64,000 nucleotides of DNA from Chryseobacterium lacus (GCF_003336205.1 NZ_QPIE01000004.1:124001-188000); one strand, 5' to 3'. Counted from the first letter of the stretch, positions 10,547 to 20,032 are shown. The notes: a model not told the origin generated them from the letters alone. Translations and numbers: made by a program.

Positions 10547-11737
10547 TTAAAGATTTAAAATAACATATTGTAAAATCGGTCCGGTGTTGCCGATGTTTCC
10601 ACTTGCATGGTTATGAAAAGTAGTGTAATAAATATTTCCGCTGTTGGTGGATGTTGCACAGGGTCCTACCGTATCGCCGTGTCCCAAATGTGCCTGAAGG
10701 TCGCTTTGGCTGATGGTGATCGTAGCGGAAGTGCCGTTATCATCATGACAGATGGTTACAAATCCGCTGTTGGCAGAATTTCCCACAGCCATTTGTGGAG
10801 CCGTAGGTTGCTGAAATTTATTGGTTCTGATCATCAGAGGTTCGCTGCTGTGGCTTACCAAAACATCCCAGAACGTGGCATCATAATTAATAATTCTTTG
10901 CCATGATCCCAAATCATACTGGATATCCAGAGAGGTGAATCCCAAAGCACCGGCAAGGCCTGCGTTGGCCACAGTACAATTTGTGAAAGTGGTGGAAGGA
11001 CCTGTGTTGGTGGAGCACAGTAAGGCATCCGGAATAAATCCGCCTGCGGTATTACATGCGTTGGTATTGGAATTTCCTCCCAAGAGATAGGCAACATCCC
11101 AGTCTGACGCATACAAGCTTCCTCCATTGGTAACAAAAGTAGCAAGATTATCATAAATCATTGTATCATTATTCGGAGTTGCCGTTCCTGAATTCCCCTG
11201 TGTTCTGGAACCGCAGTTCAGGAAAATCACATCGTATGCGGCAATGGTACTCATGTTTTTTAAATCGTCGTACGAAATCTGAGAAACCGTATAACCAAGT
11301 CCAATGACAATATCCTCTATTTCATCGTAAGATCCTTTTACATAAGCCATATTGGCAATTTGATTGAGTTTGGAAACACTAGCCGGAAGGGTATGAGTTT
11401 CGTTATTCACTACGACCAGAGGAATTTCTGTCCGAAAGTTAGATCCGTCGCCGGTTTGGATATGAATAATTCGGTTTCCGGCAGGAGCTTCCAGATGAAA
11501 CTTTCCGTCGGCTCCAGAAGTTGTCATATGAATTTTGTGATTGTCATCAAAAGTGAAAATAATTGCGCCGCCAATGGTTTTCACTCCGTTTTCCGCATAC
11601 ACCGTTCCGTTAACGACTCCTTTTTTGAAAGCCACAGGTTTGGGTGTAGTGAAGGGTGCCGGTTCGTCTTCTGTCATCTTACAGCCTGTAAGGCTGAAGA
11701 GAATAAACATTAAAAATAGATAGCTGAGTTTTCTCAT
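10547..11737 (-). CDS. Lipoprotein with carboxypeptidase-regulatory-like domain and ThuA-like region
   Basis: The 396-residue product begins with a lipoprotein signal (MRKLSYLFLMFILFSLTGC, lipid-carrying Cys at 19). Residues about 42-110 resemble a carboxypeptidase regulatory-like beta domain (VNGTVYAENGVKTIGGA, GADGKFHLEAPAG). From about 130 a Rossmann-like segment follows (VKGSYDEIEDIVIGLGYTVSQI, YDVIFLNCGSR, LATFVTNGGSLYASDWD) that resembles ThuA/GATase-type domains used for carbohydrate binding or catalysis. The C-terminal third has alternating hydrophobic strands. No catalytic residues can be named, and a role at the cell surface is inferred only from the lipoprotein signal. Confidence 0.7.
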   Translation of the reverse strand: MRKLSYLFLMFILFSLTGCKMTEDEPAPFTTPKPVAFKKGVVNGTVYAENGVKTIGGAIIFTFDDNHKIHMTTSGADGKFHLEAPAGNRIIHIQTGDGSNFRTEIPLVVVNNETHTLPASVSKLNQIANMAYVKGSYDEIEDIVIGLGYTVSQISYDDLKNMSTIAAYDVIFLNCGSRTQGNSGTATPNNDTMIYDNLATFVTNGGSLYASDWDVAYLLGGNSNTNACNTAGGFIPDALLCSTNTGPSTTFTNCTVANAGLAGALGFTSLDIQYDLGSWQRIINYDATFWDVLVSHSSEPLMIRTNKFQQPTAPQMAVGNSANSGFVTICHDDNGTSATITISQSDLQAHLGHGDTVGPCATSTNSGNIYYTTFHNHASGNIGNTGPILQYVILNL

Positions 11738-11919
11738 AATAATTTGGATTTGATTTGTTAATGTACGAACAAATGTAATAAATAATTGATAATCAAGGCA
11801 AGAAATTATAATTTATTTGAATATTTACATTGTGTTTTATTACAACAGGTGCAATAAACGAAATACCGTCTTTATGGAAACGATCTCTAAAAGCAGAGTT
11901 ACAGACTAAATACAAAGTT

Positions 11920-11953
11920 TTGTTCAGCATTCAAAGGAGATTTCTTATTTTTG
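11920..11953 (+). promoter_or_regulatory. Promoter of the MscS gene
   Basis: TTG (11920-11922) and TATTTTTG (11946-11953) are 23 bases apart, the upper end of the Bacteroidota range. The -7 box ends six bases before the ATG, so the mRNA is predicted to be leaderless. Confidence 0.6.
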
Positions 11954-11959
11954 CTTTTT

Positions 11960-13219
11960 ATGAAAGACGAATTCAAAGAAACGAAAGGCTTTTTCGAAGC
12001 ATTAAGCGAACAGATCCATTATTTTATGAAAGATAATGTACCTGATCCATTAGTACTAACTTCTCAGATAGCGGCCAAATTGCTGTTTTTTGTGTTGATT
12101 GTAATCATTGCCGATTTTGTTTTTAAAAGTCTTTTCAAATTGATTCATTCTGCGTTTTATTGGAAATTCAAAAAGACACCTCTTATACAGGCAATGTATG
12201 AAAGCAAAGTGTTGAACTCTGTAGCCAATTTTATTGCATTGGGTTTTGCTCAACAATTGATTAAACCCGTAATGGGAAGGCATCCCAATAGTCATGATTT
12301 GCTGCAACTCATTTGTGCGGTTCTCATGATCATCGCCGGATATGTGCTTTACAAAAGATTTTTGAAATCTATCGAGAGATTTTATGTTCTGAAAAACGAT
12401 TTCTACCGGATCACGGCTATTCGGGCCATCACATCTACGCTCAACATTATCGGCGGAATTCTCTTTTCTTTTCTAGCAATTTCCATTATTTTCGGTGTCA
12501 GCACATCGACGATTTGGGGAAGTCTTACTGCCATGACGGCTGTGATTATCCTCATTTTCAGAGATACCATTTTAGGATTTGTTACCGGAATTCATGTCTC
12601 GCTTTCCCGAAATCTGAAAGTGGGCGACTGGATCGGAATTCCAAAATACAACATAGAAGGAACTATTGCAGATATTAATTTGCTGACCACGAAAATTCAC
12701 AATTTCGACAAAACCATTTCTACCGTTCCTACCTACGACCTGCTTTCTACCGAAATCAAAAATATGCAGGTAATGGCAGAAGGCAACAGAAGAAGAATTA
12801 AAAAATCGATTGTTTTCAATATTAATTCCTTTAAGTTTATTGATGAAGAACTGTTGGAAGAATTGAAAAAAGTCAATCTCATTTCTGATTATCTGGAACA
12901 GAAATCTTCGGAAATATTTTCGGAGCGTTCCACAATGAGAAATGCAGAATTCCTTATCAACGGCAGGCAGCTCACCAACATTGGTGTTTTCCGAAAATAT
13001 GCACTCAATTTTTTAAAACAGAATAAATCCATCGATCAGGATGAAGTAGTGTTGGTTCGCCAACTGGAAATTACCTCGCAGGGCATGCCTCTGGAAGTGT
13101 ATTGTTTTGCCACTCAGGCTGCTTTGCAGGATTATGAGGAAATACAGGCCGATATTTTTGATCATCTTCTGGCTTCTGCGAAAATTTTCGATCTCGAAAT
13201 CATGCAGGTTAAAATTTAA
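11960..13219 (+). CDS. MscS-family mechanosensitive ion channel
   Basis: About 419 residues. The N-terminal half has five hydrophobic helices (about residues 30-55, 75-95, 105-125, 150-180, 185-205); the pore-lining helix is in the stretch GSLTAMTAVIILIFRDTILGFVTGI, followed by the conserved beta domain DWIGIPKYNIEGTIADINLLTTKIHNFDKTISTVPTYDLLS. The cytoplasmic C-terminal part (RRRIKKSIVFNINSFKFID) matches the YbdG/MscS-like large family. It would release solutes upon hypo-osmotic shock. The ATG at 11960 is chosen because of the promoter directly upstream. pdxJ follows after 17 bases and is probably cotranscribed. Confidence 0.9.
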   Translation: MKDEFKETKGFFEALSEQIHYFMKDNVPDPLVLTSQIAAKLLFFVLIVIIADFVFKSLFKLIHSAFYWKFKKTPLIQAMYESKVLNSVANFIALGFAQQLIKPVMGRHPNSHDLLQLICAVLMIIAGYVLYKRFLKSIERFYVLKNDFYRITAIRAITSTLNIIGGILFSFLAISIIFGVSTSTIWGSLTAMTAVIILIFRDTILGFVTGIHVSLSRNLKVGDWIGIPKYNIEGTIADINLLTTKIHNFDKTISTVPTYDLLSTEIKNMQVMAEGNRRRIKKSIVFNINSFKFIDEELLEELKKVNLISDYLEQKSSEIFSERSTMRNAEFLINGRQLTNIGVFRKYALNFLKQNKSIDQDEVVLVRQLEITSQGMPLEVYCFATQAALQDYEEIQADIFDHLLASAKIFDLEIMQVKI

Positions 13220-13236
13220 CATCTACGGAAAATATT

Positions 13237-13956
13237 ATGACGAAACTCAGCGTAAATATCAATAAAATTGCGACAATCCGAAATGCGCGCGGCGGCAATT
13301 TGCCCAGTGTTACCGAAGCTGCAGTGAAAATTCAGGAATTTGGCGCGCACGGAATCACCATACATCCAAGGCCGGACGAAAGACACATTACCCGAAAAGA
13401 TGTTTACGATCTTAAACCTTTGGTATACACCGAATTTAATATTGAAGGAAATCCGCATCGCCCGTTTATTGATATGGTTCTGGAGGTAAAACCAGAACAG
13501 GTGACTTTGGTTCCGGATGCTGAAAATGCCATTACTTCCAATGCAGGCTGGGATTGTGAAAAAAATCTGGATTTCCTGAAATCCGTTATTGCTGAATTTA
13601 AAAATGCCGGAATTCGTACTTCCATTTTCCTGGATCCAAATCCTGAAATGGTAAAGTTTGCAGCCGAAACGGGAACGGATCGTATCGAACTATACACAGA
13701 AGCGTACGCCAAAAATTACGCTGCTGATAAAGAAAAAGCGATTTTACCTTATATCAAGACAGCAGAAGAAGCTTCGAAATACAACCTCGGAATCAACGCA
13801 GGACACGATTTGTCGCTAGAAAACCTGAAATATTTCGCAGAGAATATCCCTAATTTACTGGAAGTTTCCATCGGTCACGCCCTCATCAGCGAAGCATTAT
13901 ACATGGGAATGGAAAACACCGTGCAGGCTTATTTGAAAAGATTGATGGTGTGGTAA
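13237..13956 (+). CDS. pdxJ: Pyridoxine 5'-phosphate synthase
   Basis: PdxJ condenses 1-deoxyxylulose 5-phosphate with 3-amino-2-oxopropyl phosphate in the DXP-dependent route to vitamin B6. The 239-residue TIM barrel shows TKLSVNINKIATIRNARGG at the N-terminus, the general-base region HGITIHPRPDERHI, EFNIEGNP, QVTLVPD, FLDPNPEM, LYTEAYA, GINAGHDLSLENL and VSIGHALISEAL, all expected PdxJ motifs including the three His residues used in catalysis. It follows the MscS gene in the same direction. Confidence 0.97.
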   Translation: MTKLSVNINKIATIRNARGGNLPSVTEAAVKIQEFGAHGITIHPRPDERHITRKDVYDLKPLVYTEFNIEGNPHRPFIDMVLEVKPEQVTLVPDAENAITSNAGWDCEKNLDFLKSVIAEFKNAGIRTSIFLDPNPEMVKFAAETGTDRIELYTEAYAKNYAADKEKAILPYIKTAEEASKYNLGINAGHDLSLENLKYFAENIPNLLEVSIGHALISEALYMGMENTVQAYLKRLMVW

Positions 13957-13970
13957 TTTTTGTAACTTTG
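13942..13970 (+). promoter_or_regulatory. Promoter of the frameshifted small gene
   Basis: TTG at 13942-13944, 18 bases, then TAACTTTG at 13963-13970. It overlaps the end of pdxJ, and its -7 box ends four bases before the ATG at 13975. Confidence 0.5.
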
Positions 13971-13974
13971 AAAT

Positions 13975-14168
13975 ATGATATCTAAAATCACAGTTTGGGA
14001 TTTTTTCAAAAAATCTCTTTTTGGTTGTCGGTAGATATTGATTTGTTTGGCGAAAAGAATATTCTTGAAGAACACTTTTATGCGGAACTTCAAAAATTTA
14101 GTGAAGTAATCATTAAATGTTTACCAACTTTGATTGGGAAAGATGTACCAACGAATATCAAAGATTAA
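13975..14168 (+). pseudogene. Small unrecognised gene with a frameshift
   Basis: The ATG at 13975 opens a frame reading MISKITVWDFFKKSLFGCR that stops at 14032-14034. A -1 shift in the T run at 14018-14022 leads into another open frame that runs WLSVDIDLFGEKNILEEHF and on to TNIKD, stop at 14166-14168. Joined, they make a protein of about 64 residues. I recognise no family. The intact promoter and coding-like composition on both sides suggest a gene that lost one base recently, though a programmed shift or sequencing error at the homopolymer is possible. Confidence 0.5.
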
Positions 14169-14185
14169 AAATTTAATTTTTTTTA

Positions 14186-14977
14186 ATGAATCAGATTTTA
14201 CACTCAAAAATATACGGAGAAGAAAAATCCGGATCGCCTTTATTGGTGTTTCACGGATTATTCGGAATGCTTGATAACTGGGGAAGTTTCGGGAAAGAAT
14301 TCGGCGAAATCATGCCGGTGCATCTTATGGATCTTCGGAATCATGGCAGAAGTTTTCATTCTGAAGAAATGTCGCACGATGTGATGGCGGAAGATATTTT
14401 GCGTTATATGGAACATCATGGGATGCAAAAAGCACATCTTTTGGGACACTCTTTGGGTGGAAAAGCGGTGATGCAGTTTGCTATTCATTATCCTGAAAAA
14501 GTCGATAAACTCATCGTGGTGGATATTGGTCCGAAAGCGTATCCTCCGCATCACCAGGGAATTATTAAAGCACTGGAAAGCGTCGATTTTGAAACCGCAA
14601 CTTCCCGAAGCGAAGTGGAAGAAGTGATGAGCCAATTCATTAAGGAACGATTTGTCATTCAGTTTCTTTCCAAAAATTTATACTGGACCGATGATAAAAA
14701 ACTGGCGTGGAGATTCAATCTGAAAACCCTTTCAGAAAAATATGAAGATTTCGTTTCCAATGCAATAAAACCTGGAGTTTATGAAGGCGAGACACTTTTT
14801 GTTTCCGGTGCAAAATCAAATTACATTCTTCCTGAGGATGAATCTCAGATCAGACAACAGTTTCCTAACTTCCAATTGGTGACTATTCCAAACGCCGGAC
14901 ATTGGGTGCAGGCGGAAAATCCAACAGATTTCAACCGTGTTGCTGAAGAGTTTCTCTTAGGAAGTTCCACTTTATAA
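14186..14977 (+). CDS. Alpha/beta-fold hydrolase (YbfF-like esterase)
   Basis: A 263-residue alpha/beta hydrolase. The oxyanion-hole region is LLVFHGLFGMLDNWGSF, the nucleophile elbow is LLGHSLGGKA (Ser near residue 92), a VVDIGPKAYPPHH segment follows, and the catalytic His is in NAGHWVQAENP near residue 236. This pattern is that of the YbfF subgroup of acyl esterases, whose physiological substrates are unclear (malonyl-CoA and short acyl esters in vitro for E. coli YbfF). It is cytoplasmic: no signal peptide. Confidence 0.88.
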   Translation: MNQILHSKIYGEEKSGSPLLVFHGLFGMLDNWGSFGKEFGEIMPVHLMDLRNHGRSFHSEEMSHDVMAEDILRYMEHHGMQKAHLLGHSLGGKAVMQFAIHYPEKVDKLIVVDIGPKAYPPHHQGIIKALESVDFETATSRSEVEEVMSQFIKERFVIQFLSKNLYWTDDKKLAWRFNLKTLSEKYEDFVSNAIKPGVYEGETLFVSGAKSNYILPEDESQIRQQFPNFQLVTIPNAGHWVQAENPTDFNRVAEEFLLGSSTL

Positions 14978-15039
14978 ACCGATCTTAAAGAAATAAATTT
15001 GATGAATTCTCAACTCCTAACTTTCAATTTTCAGCTGCT

Positions 15040-16068
15040 GTGATTTTCGTTACGGGTGCAACAGGAATTCTCGGAAGAGTGATCGTTTTAGAGCTACTGA
15101 AACGGGGTAAAAAGGTGCGTGCAGCAAAAAGGAAATCAAGCAATCTGAAAGAAGTCCGTCATTCGTATCAATTTTATACTGATCATCCGGATGATTTTTT
15201 TAATAAAATTGAATGGATAGATATCGATTTTGAGGATATGGATTCTTTGGAATCAGCTTTAAATGGAGTAGAAGAGGTGTATCACTGTGCAGCTGTAGTC
15301 AGTTTTCATCCTGCGAAAAGAAAAGAAATGTTTAACACCAATATTGAAGGTACCCAAAACCTTTTGTATGCGTGTGATGGTTCGTCGGTAAAGAAATTTC
15401 TGTTCGTAAGTTCGATGGCGGTTTTTGATGGCCTGAATGAGGAGGGAATGATAGACGAAAAGTCTGATTTCAATCCTAAACTCGATCATTCCGATTATGC
15501 AGTTTCCAAACATTTTTCAGAAATGGAAGCGTGGCGTGCGGCCGCAGAAGGCCTGAATGTAACCATCATCAATCCGGGAATCATCATTGGAAGCGGCAAC
15601 TGGAACAGCAGCAGCGGCGAACTTTTCGGGAGTTTTGAGAAATATCCGTTTGCCATGCGCGGAACCGCGGCTTATGTTGATGTGCGCGATGTAGCAACTA
15701 TCGCTGTTGAGCTTATGGACAAAAATATTTTCGATCAAAAATTCATTCTTATTTCTGAAAATAAAAAGTACAGGGATATTGCCAATTATATACGGAAAAA
15801 ACTCCATTTGAAGCCTGTAAAGGTTATTTCAAAATCGATTCTTACGATGGGATATTTGATGAATTTGCTTTTTGGCTGGGCATTTCCAATGTTGCGAATG
15901 ATGAACAAAGTGAATCTTGACACCGTGTCCAACAATGATTTGGTTTCAAATAAAAAAATCAGGAAACTTCTCAATTTTGAATTTATTCCTGTGAATGAAA
16001 GCATTGATTTTCATCTCGAAAATTATATAAAAGATAAAAATAACACGGCGTTTGATTTTACTCATTAG
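15040..16068 (+). CDS. NAD-dependent epimerase/dehydratase family protein (extended SDR)
   Basis: The 342-residue protein starts with a GTG and the nucleotide-binding loop IFVTGATGILGRVIVLELLKRG (GxxGxxG). Further SDR landmarks are WIDIDFEDMDSL, VYHCAAVVSFHP, FVSSMAVFDG with the catalytic Ser/Thr region, and SDYAVSKHFSE, the YxxxK active site near residue 155. The fold suggests a sugar-nucleotide, dihydroflavonol-like or sterol-like substrate; nothing nearby decides it. It lies 62 bases after the hydrolase and 16 bases before mvaD, so it may share a transcript with mvaD. Confidence 0.85.
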   Translation: MIFVTGATGILGRVIVLELLKRGKKVRAAKRKSSNLKEVRHSYQFYTDHPDDFFNKIEWIDIDFEDMDSLESALNGVEEVYHCAAVVSFHPAKRKEMFNTNIEGTQNLLYACDGSSVKKFLFVSSMAVFDGLNEEGMIDEKSDFNPKLDHSDYAVSKHFSEMEAWRAAAEGLNVTIINPGIIIGSGNWNSSSGELFGSFEKYPFAMRGTAAYVDVRDVATIAVELMDKNIFDQKFILISENKKYRDIANYIRKKLHLKPVKVISKSILTMGYLMNLLFGWAFPMLRMMNKVNLDTVSNNDLVSNKKIRKLLNFEFIPVNESIDFHLENYIKDKNNTAFDFTH

Positions 16069-16084
16069 CGCTGAATAAAAATAT

Positions 16085-17140
16085 ATGGAAAACCAGTTTT
16101 TAGGAATTCAAAACGTTCAGGTCTCATCGCAAACCGTTGCTGCATCGTGCCCCAGCAATATTGCGCTTATCAAATATTGGGGAAAATATGCAAATCAGAT
16201 TCCTGCGAATCCCAGCATCAGTTACACTTTGAACCATTGCAAAACCAACACGAGCATAGAGTTTTTGGCGAATGAACCTTTTTGCGTCCAAACTTTTCTC
16301 GCCGGCAATAAAGAAGTGAATTTTTCGGAAAAAATCCATAAATATTTCAAAAGTATTGAGCCTTATCTGCCTTGGATTTTACAGGGAAAGTATATCATCA
16401 AAACCGAAAATACCTTTCCTCATAGTTCCGGAATTGCAAGTTCCGCTTCCGGTTTCGGAGCCATAGCGAAATGTCTGATGCAACTGGATGAAGTTTTCTC
16501 AGGAAAAACGGAAGAAGATTTCAGAATAAAAAAAGAAAGTTTTTTGGCAAGACTGGGCAGCGGCAGTGCGTGTCGAAGTCTGTACAATGGATTGGTCGTT
16601 TGGGGCGAAACCTCAGAAGTAGAAGGCAGTTCAGATTTATTCGCCGTTCAGTATCCTAACTATGCTGTTCATCCTGTGTTTAAAAACTTTAACGATTGGG
16701 TGCTCCTCATTCACGAAGGCCAAAAGTCCGTTAGTTCCACAATTGGTCATGGCTTGATGAACACAAATCCTTATGCAGAACGGCGTTTTCAGGAAGCAAA
16801 AGAGAATTTTGTTCCGATGAAAGAAATTCTGAAATCCGGGGATTTAAAAAAATTTATCACATTAGTTGAACACGAAGCGCTCACCCTTCACGCCATGATG
16901 ATGATGAGCGAGCCGGCTTTTATCCTTATGAAAACCGGAACCATGGAGGTTATTCATAAAATCTGGAAATTCCGTGAGGAAACCGGATTACCTTTGTTTT
17001 TTACATTAGATGCAGGGGCGAACGTTCATGTGCTGTTTCCAAATAACGGCGATGAAGAAAAAATTAAAAACTTTATTGAAACCGATTTGCTTCAACACAC
17101 ACAGAAAGGCAGCGTAGTGAAAGATGTCATGATTTTTTAA
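16085..17140 (+). CDS. mvaD: Diphosphomevalonate decarboxylase
   Basis: MvaD converts mevalonate 5-diphosphate to isopentenyl diphosphate, the last step of the mevalonate route. The 351-residue GHMP-family protein has CPSNIALIKYWGKYANQIPANPSISYTL at its N-terminus, the ATP loop TFPHSSGIASSASGFGA, RLGSGSACRSLYNGLVVW, and LDAGANVHVLFP. All are MvaD hallmarks. The product feeds carotenoid and quinone synthesis, including the crt operon at 32-37 kb. Other mevalonate genes are not in the window. Confidence 0.95.
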   Translation: MENQFLGIQNVQVSSQTVAASCPSNIALIKYWGKYANQIPANPSISYTLNHCKTNTSIEFLANEPFCVQTFLAGNKEVNFSEKIHKYFKSIEPYLPWILQGKYIIKTENTFPHSSGIASSASGFGAIAKCLMQLDEVFSGKTEEDFRIKKESFLARLGSGSACRSLYNGLVVWGETSEVEGSSDLFAVQYPNYAVHPVFKNFNDWVLLIHEGQKSVSSTIGHGLMNTNPYAERRFQEAKENFVPMKEILKSGDLKKFITLVEHEALTLHAMMMMSEPAFILMKTGTMEVIHKIWKFREETGLPLFFTLDAGANVHVLFPNNGDEEKIKNFIETDLLQHTQKGSVVKDVMIF

Positions 17141-17155
17141 TTTAGAAAAAGAGAA

Positions 17156-18229
17156 TCAGGAAACCTGAGTTCTGTTGCTACTTTCTTCCTCTTTTCCTTC
17201 TTGTATCAGTTGTTCCACTTCTTTGATTTCTTCCTTTTTGATGTGCTGTACTTCTTTTTCCTGTTGATGGCGGTGGACATCTACATGAAAAGTACAATAA
17301 ATAGGAAGATGGTCAGAACCGATATATTCGAGGGTTTTTAGTTTTTCGATGAAAATGTCCGGGCTGTGAAATAATAAATCCAGCGGAACCCTGAAAAACC
17401 AGTATTTAGCGTGAAATGTTGCCAGAATTCCGCGCCCTACTCTCGCATCTATAAGCCCGCTCATTTTCCGGAAAAGTATAGAAGTGTCGGACCATGCCAC
17501 AGTATTAAAATCACCGATCACCAAAGTGGGAATGTTGTTTTTCCTGCATATTTTAGCCACGCTTAGCAAATCGCCGTCGCGTTCCTTAGAGGTGGATTCT
17601 TCCGTAGGACTGGGAGGTGGCGGATGAACTGCAAAAACAGTAAAAAGTCGGCCATTTGTGTTTTTAAATTTTGCTTCTATGCTAGGAATGTCATCGGCAA
17701 CAAAAAAATGAACTTTACAGTTCTCAATAGGAATTTTAGAATACAGATGCATTCCGTAGGTGTTTTCCAGCGTAACTTTCTCCGTGAAAGGATATTCCTG
17801 TTCCAGACTGCGGTTGGCCATTTCCCATGCTGCATTGCTCTCCATAGTAATGAAAATATCAGGTTGGTACTTTCGAATGAGTTGATGAAATCTTTCAAAA
17901 TCCTGATTAAACTGATAAATATTACAGGAAATGATGGAAATAGTATCCGCTTCTGCGGGAGGCATTACGGTTTTTTTATAGAAAGTAGTGTAGCGTATCA
18001 AAATGTACAAATGATAAAGCATCAGCAGAAACTGTACTCCCACAACAAACCAGAAGAGCGTGTTTTTTTCCAGAAAAATAAATCCGGTTACGATGGTTGC
18101 CAACTGAAAAAAGAATAGTTGGATTTTCAAAAATTCAGGAACTCTGAAGATCCAGTGTTGGTTTTTGGAAATGGGCAAAACACTCAGGAAGATGAGCAGG
18201 CCCGAAAATAAATAAAAAGTGGTTTCCAT
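17156..18229 (-). CDS. Membrane-anchored endonuclease/exonuclease/phosphatase (EEP) family protein
   Basis: Of 357 residues, the first 80 or so hold three hydrophobic helices; the rest is an EEP domain with ISCNIYQFNQDFERF, DIFITMESNAAWE (metal-binding Glu), VFAVHPPPPSP, VIGDFNTVAWSDTS (the GDFN active-site motif) and GSDHLPIYCTF (catalytic SDH). A highly charged tail of about 40 residues follows (HQQEKEVQHIKKEEIKEVEQL). The domain should face the periplasm or cytoplasm as a phosphodiesterase; substrate unknown. It is divergent from purK. Confidence 0.87.
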   Translation of the reverse strand: METTFYLFSGLLIFLSVLPISKNQHWIFRVPEFLKIQLFFFQLATIVTGFIFLEKNTLFWFVVGVQFLLMLYHLYILIRYTTFYKKTVMPPAEADTISIISCNIYQFNQDFERFHQLIRKYQPDIFITMESNAAWEMANRSLEQEYPFTEKVTLENTYGMHLYSKIPIENCKVHFFVADDIPSIEAKFKNTNGRLFTVFAVHPPPPSPTEESTSKERDGDLLSVAKICRKNNIPTLVIGDFNTVAWSDTSILFRKMSGLIDARVGRGILATFHAKYWFFRVPLDLLFHSPDIFIEKLKTLEYIGSDHLPIYCTFHVDVHRHQQEKEVQHIKKEEIKEVEQLIQEGKEEESSNRTQVS

Positions 18230-18282
18230 GTTTAGTGTCGCGAGAGCGATAAAGCTAATTTATGCCCGAATTTACAAAAATC

Positions 18283-18313
18283 TTGGTACACGTCATATTA
18301 TCTGTTATTTTTG
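18283..18313 (+). promoter_or_regulatory. Promoter of purK-purE
   Basis: TTG (18283-18285), 20 bases, TATTTTTG (18306-18313). This supports the ATG at 18333 over the longer open frame, whose first 38 codons would lie upstream of or across the promoter. Confidence 0.65.
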
Positions 18314-18332
18314 TAAAATTAATATCAGAAGA

Positions 18333-19439
18333 ATGAAAATAGGAATCCTCGGTGGCGGCCAGCTTGGCAGAATGTTGATACAGAATGCGCTGAAATATGA
18401 TGATGAATGGTTCACTCTGGATCCTGCGAAAGATGCTCCGTGTTCCTCTATTTCTTATTTTACAGAAGGAAATTTCAACGACTACGAATCGGTTTTCAAT
18501 TTCGGAAAAGGAAAAGATGTTGTTTCCATTGAAATTGAACATGTGAATGTAGATGCGCTTTTTGAACTTCAGGAATGTGGAATCAAAATAATTCCGAGCC
18601 CCGAAATCATCAAAACCATTCAGCAGAAAATCCTTCAGAAGGAATTTTATAAAAAACATCAGATCCCAAGCCCGGAATTTCAGGTGATTCAACGAAAATC
18701 TGAAGCAAATTTTCCGTTGCCGTTTGTTCAAAAAATGAATACCGGAGGTTATGACGGCAAAGGAGTTCAGGTCATCACAAACGAAGCGGATATAGAGAAA
18801 TTGTGGGACGTTCCTTCTGTTCTGGAAACTTTGGTGGATATTGACAAAGAACTTTCCATTATCATAGCCAAAAATGAAAAGGGCGAAACCAGAACTTTTC
18901 CCGTCACGGAAATGGTGGCCGATCCGAAGCTGAATCTTTTGGATTTTAATATTTGTCCCAGCAGTATTTCTGAGGATGTTCAGCATCAGATTGGGCAAAT
19001 TGCTCAACAGTTTATCGAAGCGGCCGATTCTCCCGGATTGTTTGCCATTGAACTTTTTCTGGATAAAAATGGGAAAGTTTGGGTGAATGAAACGGCACCG
19101 CGCCTGCATAATTCTGGTCATCAGACTCAGGAAGGAAACTCCAACTCGCAGTTTGAACAGATGTATCGTGTTCTGAAAAATCTTCCTTTGGCAGATACCG
19201 ACATCCTCAGTTTTTCAGGAATGGTGAATTTGGTGGGTGAAGAAGGTTTTTCGGGAAAAGCAAAATATGAAGGCATAGAAGAAATCCTGAAACTCCCGAA
19301 AACTTATGTTCATTTGTACGGAAAATCCGAAACAAAACCCGGAAGAAAAATGGGCCACATCAATGTTTTGGCAGATTCGCGGGAAGAGTTGATGGAAAAA
19401 CTGGTCCGAATTAAATCTTTGATAAAAGTGAAATCTTAG
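18333..19439 (+). CDS. purK: 5-(carboxyamino)imidazole ribonucleotide synthase
   Basis: PurK uses ATP and bicarbonate to make N5-CAIR from AIR in purine synthesis. The 368-residue ATP-grasp protein begins [20 protein letters not shown], then [31 protein letters not shown] (ATP-binding lysine and glycine loop), [46 protein letters not shown], the metal-binding Glu and Asn-Glu of the ATP-grasp fold. The gene is followed 41 bases later by purE, its partner enzyme, forming a standard purKE pair. Confidence 0.97.
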   Translation: MKIGILGGGQLGRMLIQNALKYDDEWFTLDPAKDAPCSSISYFTEGNFNDYESVFNFGKGKDVVSIEIEHVNVDALFELQECGIKIIPSPEIIKTIQQKILQKEFYKKHQIPSPEFQVIQRKSEANFPLPFVQKMNTGGYDGKGVQVITNEADIEKLWDVPSVLETLVDIDKELSIIIAKNEKGETRTFPVTEMVADPKLNLLDFNICPSSISEDVQHQIGQIAQQFIEAADSPGLFAIELFLDKNGKVWVNETAPRLHNSGHQTQEGNSNSQFEQMYRVLKNLPLADTDILSFSGMVNLVGEEGFSGKAKYEGIEEILKLPKTYVHLYGKSETKPGRKMGHINVLADSREELMEKLVRIKSLIKVKS

Positions 19440-19480
19440 TTTACAATAGATATTGTCTCGTTAAAAAATATAACAAAATT

Positions 19481-19984
19481 ATGATCGGAATCATCATGGG
19501 CAGCCAAAGCGATTTGGCGATAATGCAACAGGCGGCAGATTTTTTGAAATCTCTCGACATTCCTTACGAATTAACGGTAGTTTCCGCACACCGCACACCG
19601 GAAAGAATGTTTGAGTATGCCAAAACCGCCAAAGAGCGCGGTTTAAAAGTGATTATTGCCGGAGCCGGCGGCGCTGCACATCTTCCGGGAATGGTGGCAA
19701 GCTGTACTACTTTGCCTGTGATTGGCGTACCTATTTTGTCTTCAAACTCCATTGACGGTTGGGATTCTGTTTTGTCGATTTTGCAAATGCCGTCAGGAAT
19801 TCCTGTGGCAACGGTAGCACTGAACGGAGCGATGAACGCCGGTATTTTGGCAGCAAAAATCCTCGGAAGTGCTGATGAAAAAGTAGCTGAAAAACTACAG
19901 CAATATCAGGATTCCCTAAAAGAAAAAGTCCTCGGAACAGTGGAAGATATTAAGAAAAACCATCCAAATGGTTTTGATCAATAA
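19481..19984 (+). CDS. purE: N5-carboxyaminoimidazole ribonucleotide mutase
   Basis: PurE class I rearranges N5-CAIR to CAIR. The 167-residue protein shows [36 protein letters not shown] with the active-site His, [17 protein letters not shown], and [26 protein letters not shown]. The order and length are standard. It is the last gene of the transcript, with a strong terminator right after the stop. Confidence 0.97.
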   Translation: MIGIIMGSQSDLAIMQQAADFLKSLDIPYELTVVSAHRTPERMFEYAKTAKERGLKVIIAGAGGAAHLPGMVASCTTLPVIGVPILSSNSIDGWDSVLSILQMPSGIPVATVALNGAMNAGILAAKILGSADEKVAEKLQQYQDSLKEKVLGTVEDIKKNHPNGFDQ

Positions 19985-19985
19985 A

Positions 19986-20017
19986 AAAGACTTTCCAGCA
20001 CGGAAAGTCTTTTTTTT
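19986..20017. terminator. Bidirectional terminator between purE and the PLP enzyme gene
   Basis: The arms AGACTTTCC (19988-19996) and GGAAAGTCT (20002-20010) form a perfect nine-pair stem with a five-base loop, flanked by an A run on the left and a T run on the right, so it serves both converging genes. Confidence 0.85.
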
Positions 20018-20032
20018 GTGATTGGAGCTGTT

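Noticed and set aside
18255-19121. Long open frame of 288 codons opposite purK
   Set aside because: It is antisense to a certain purK gene and reads as an Phe/Ile/Asn-rich sequence without any motif; it arises from the codon use of the real gene.
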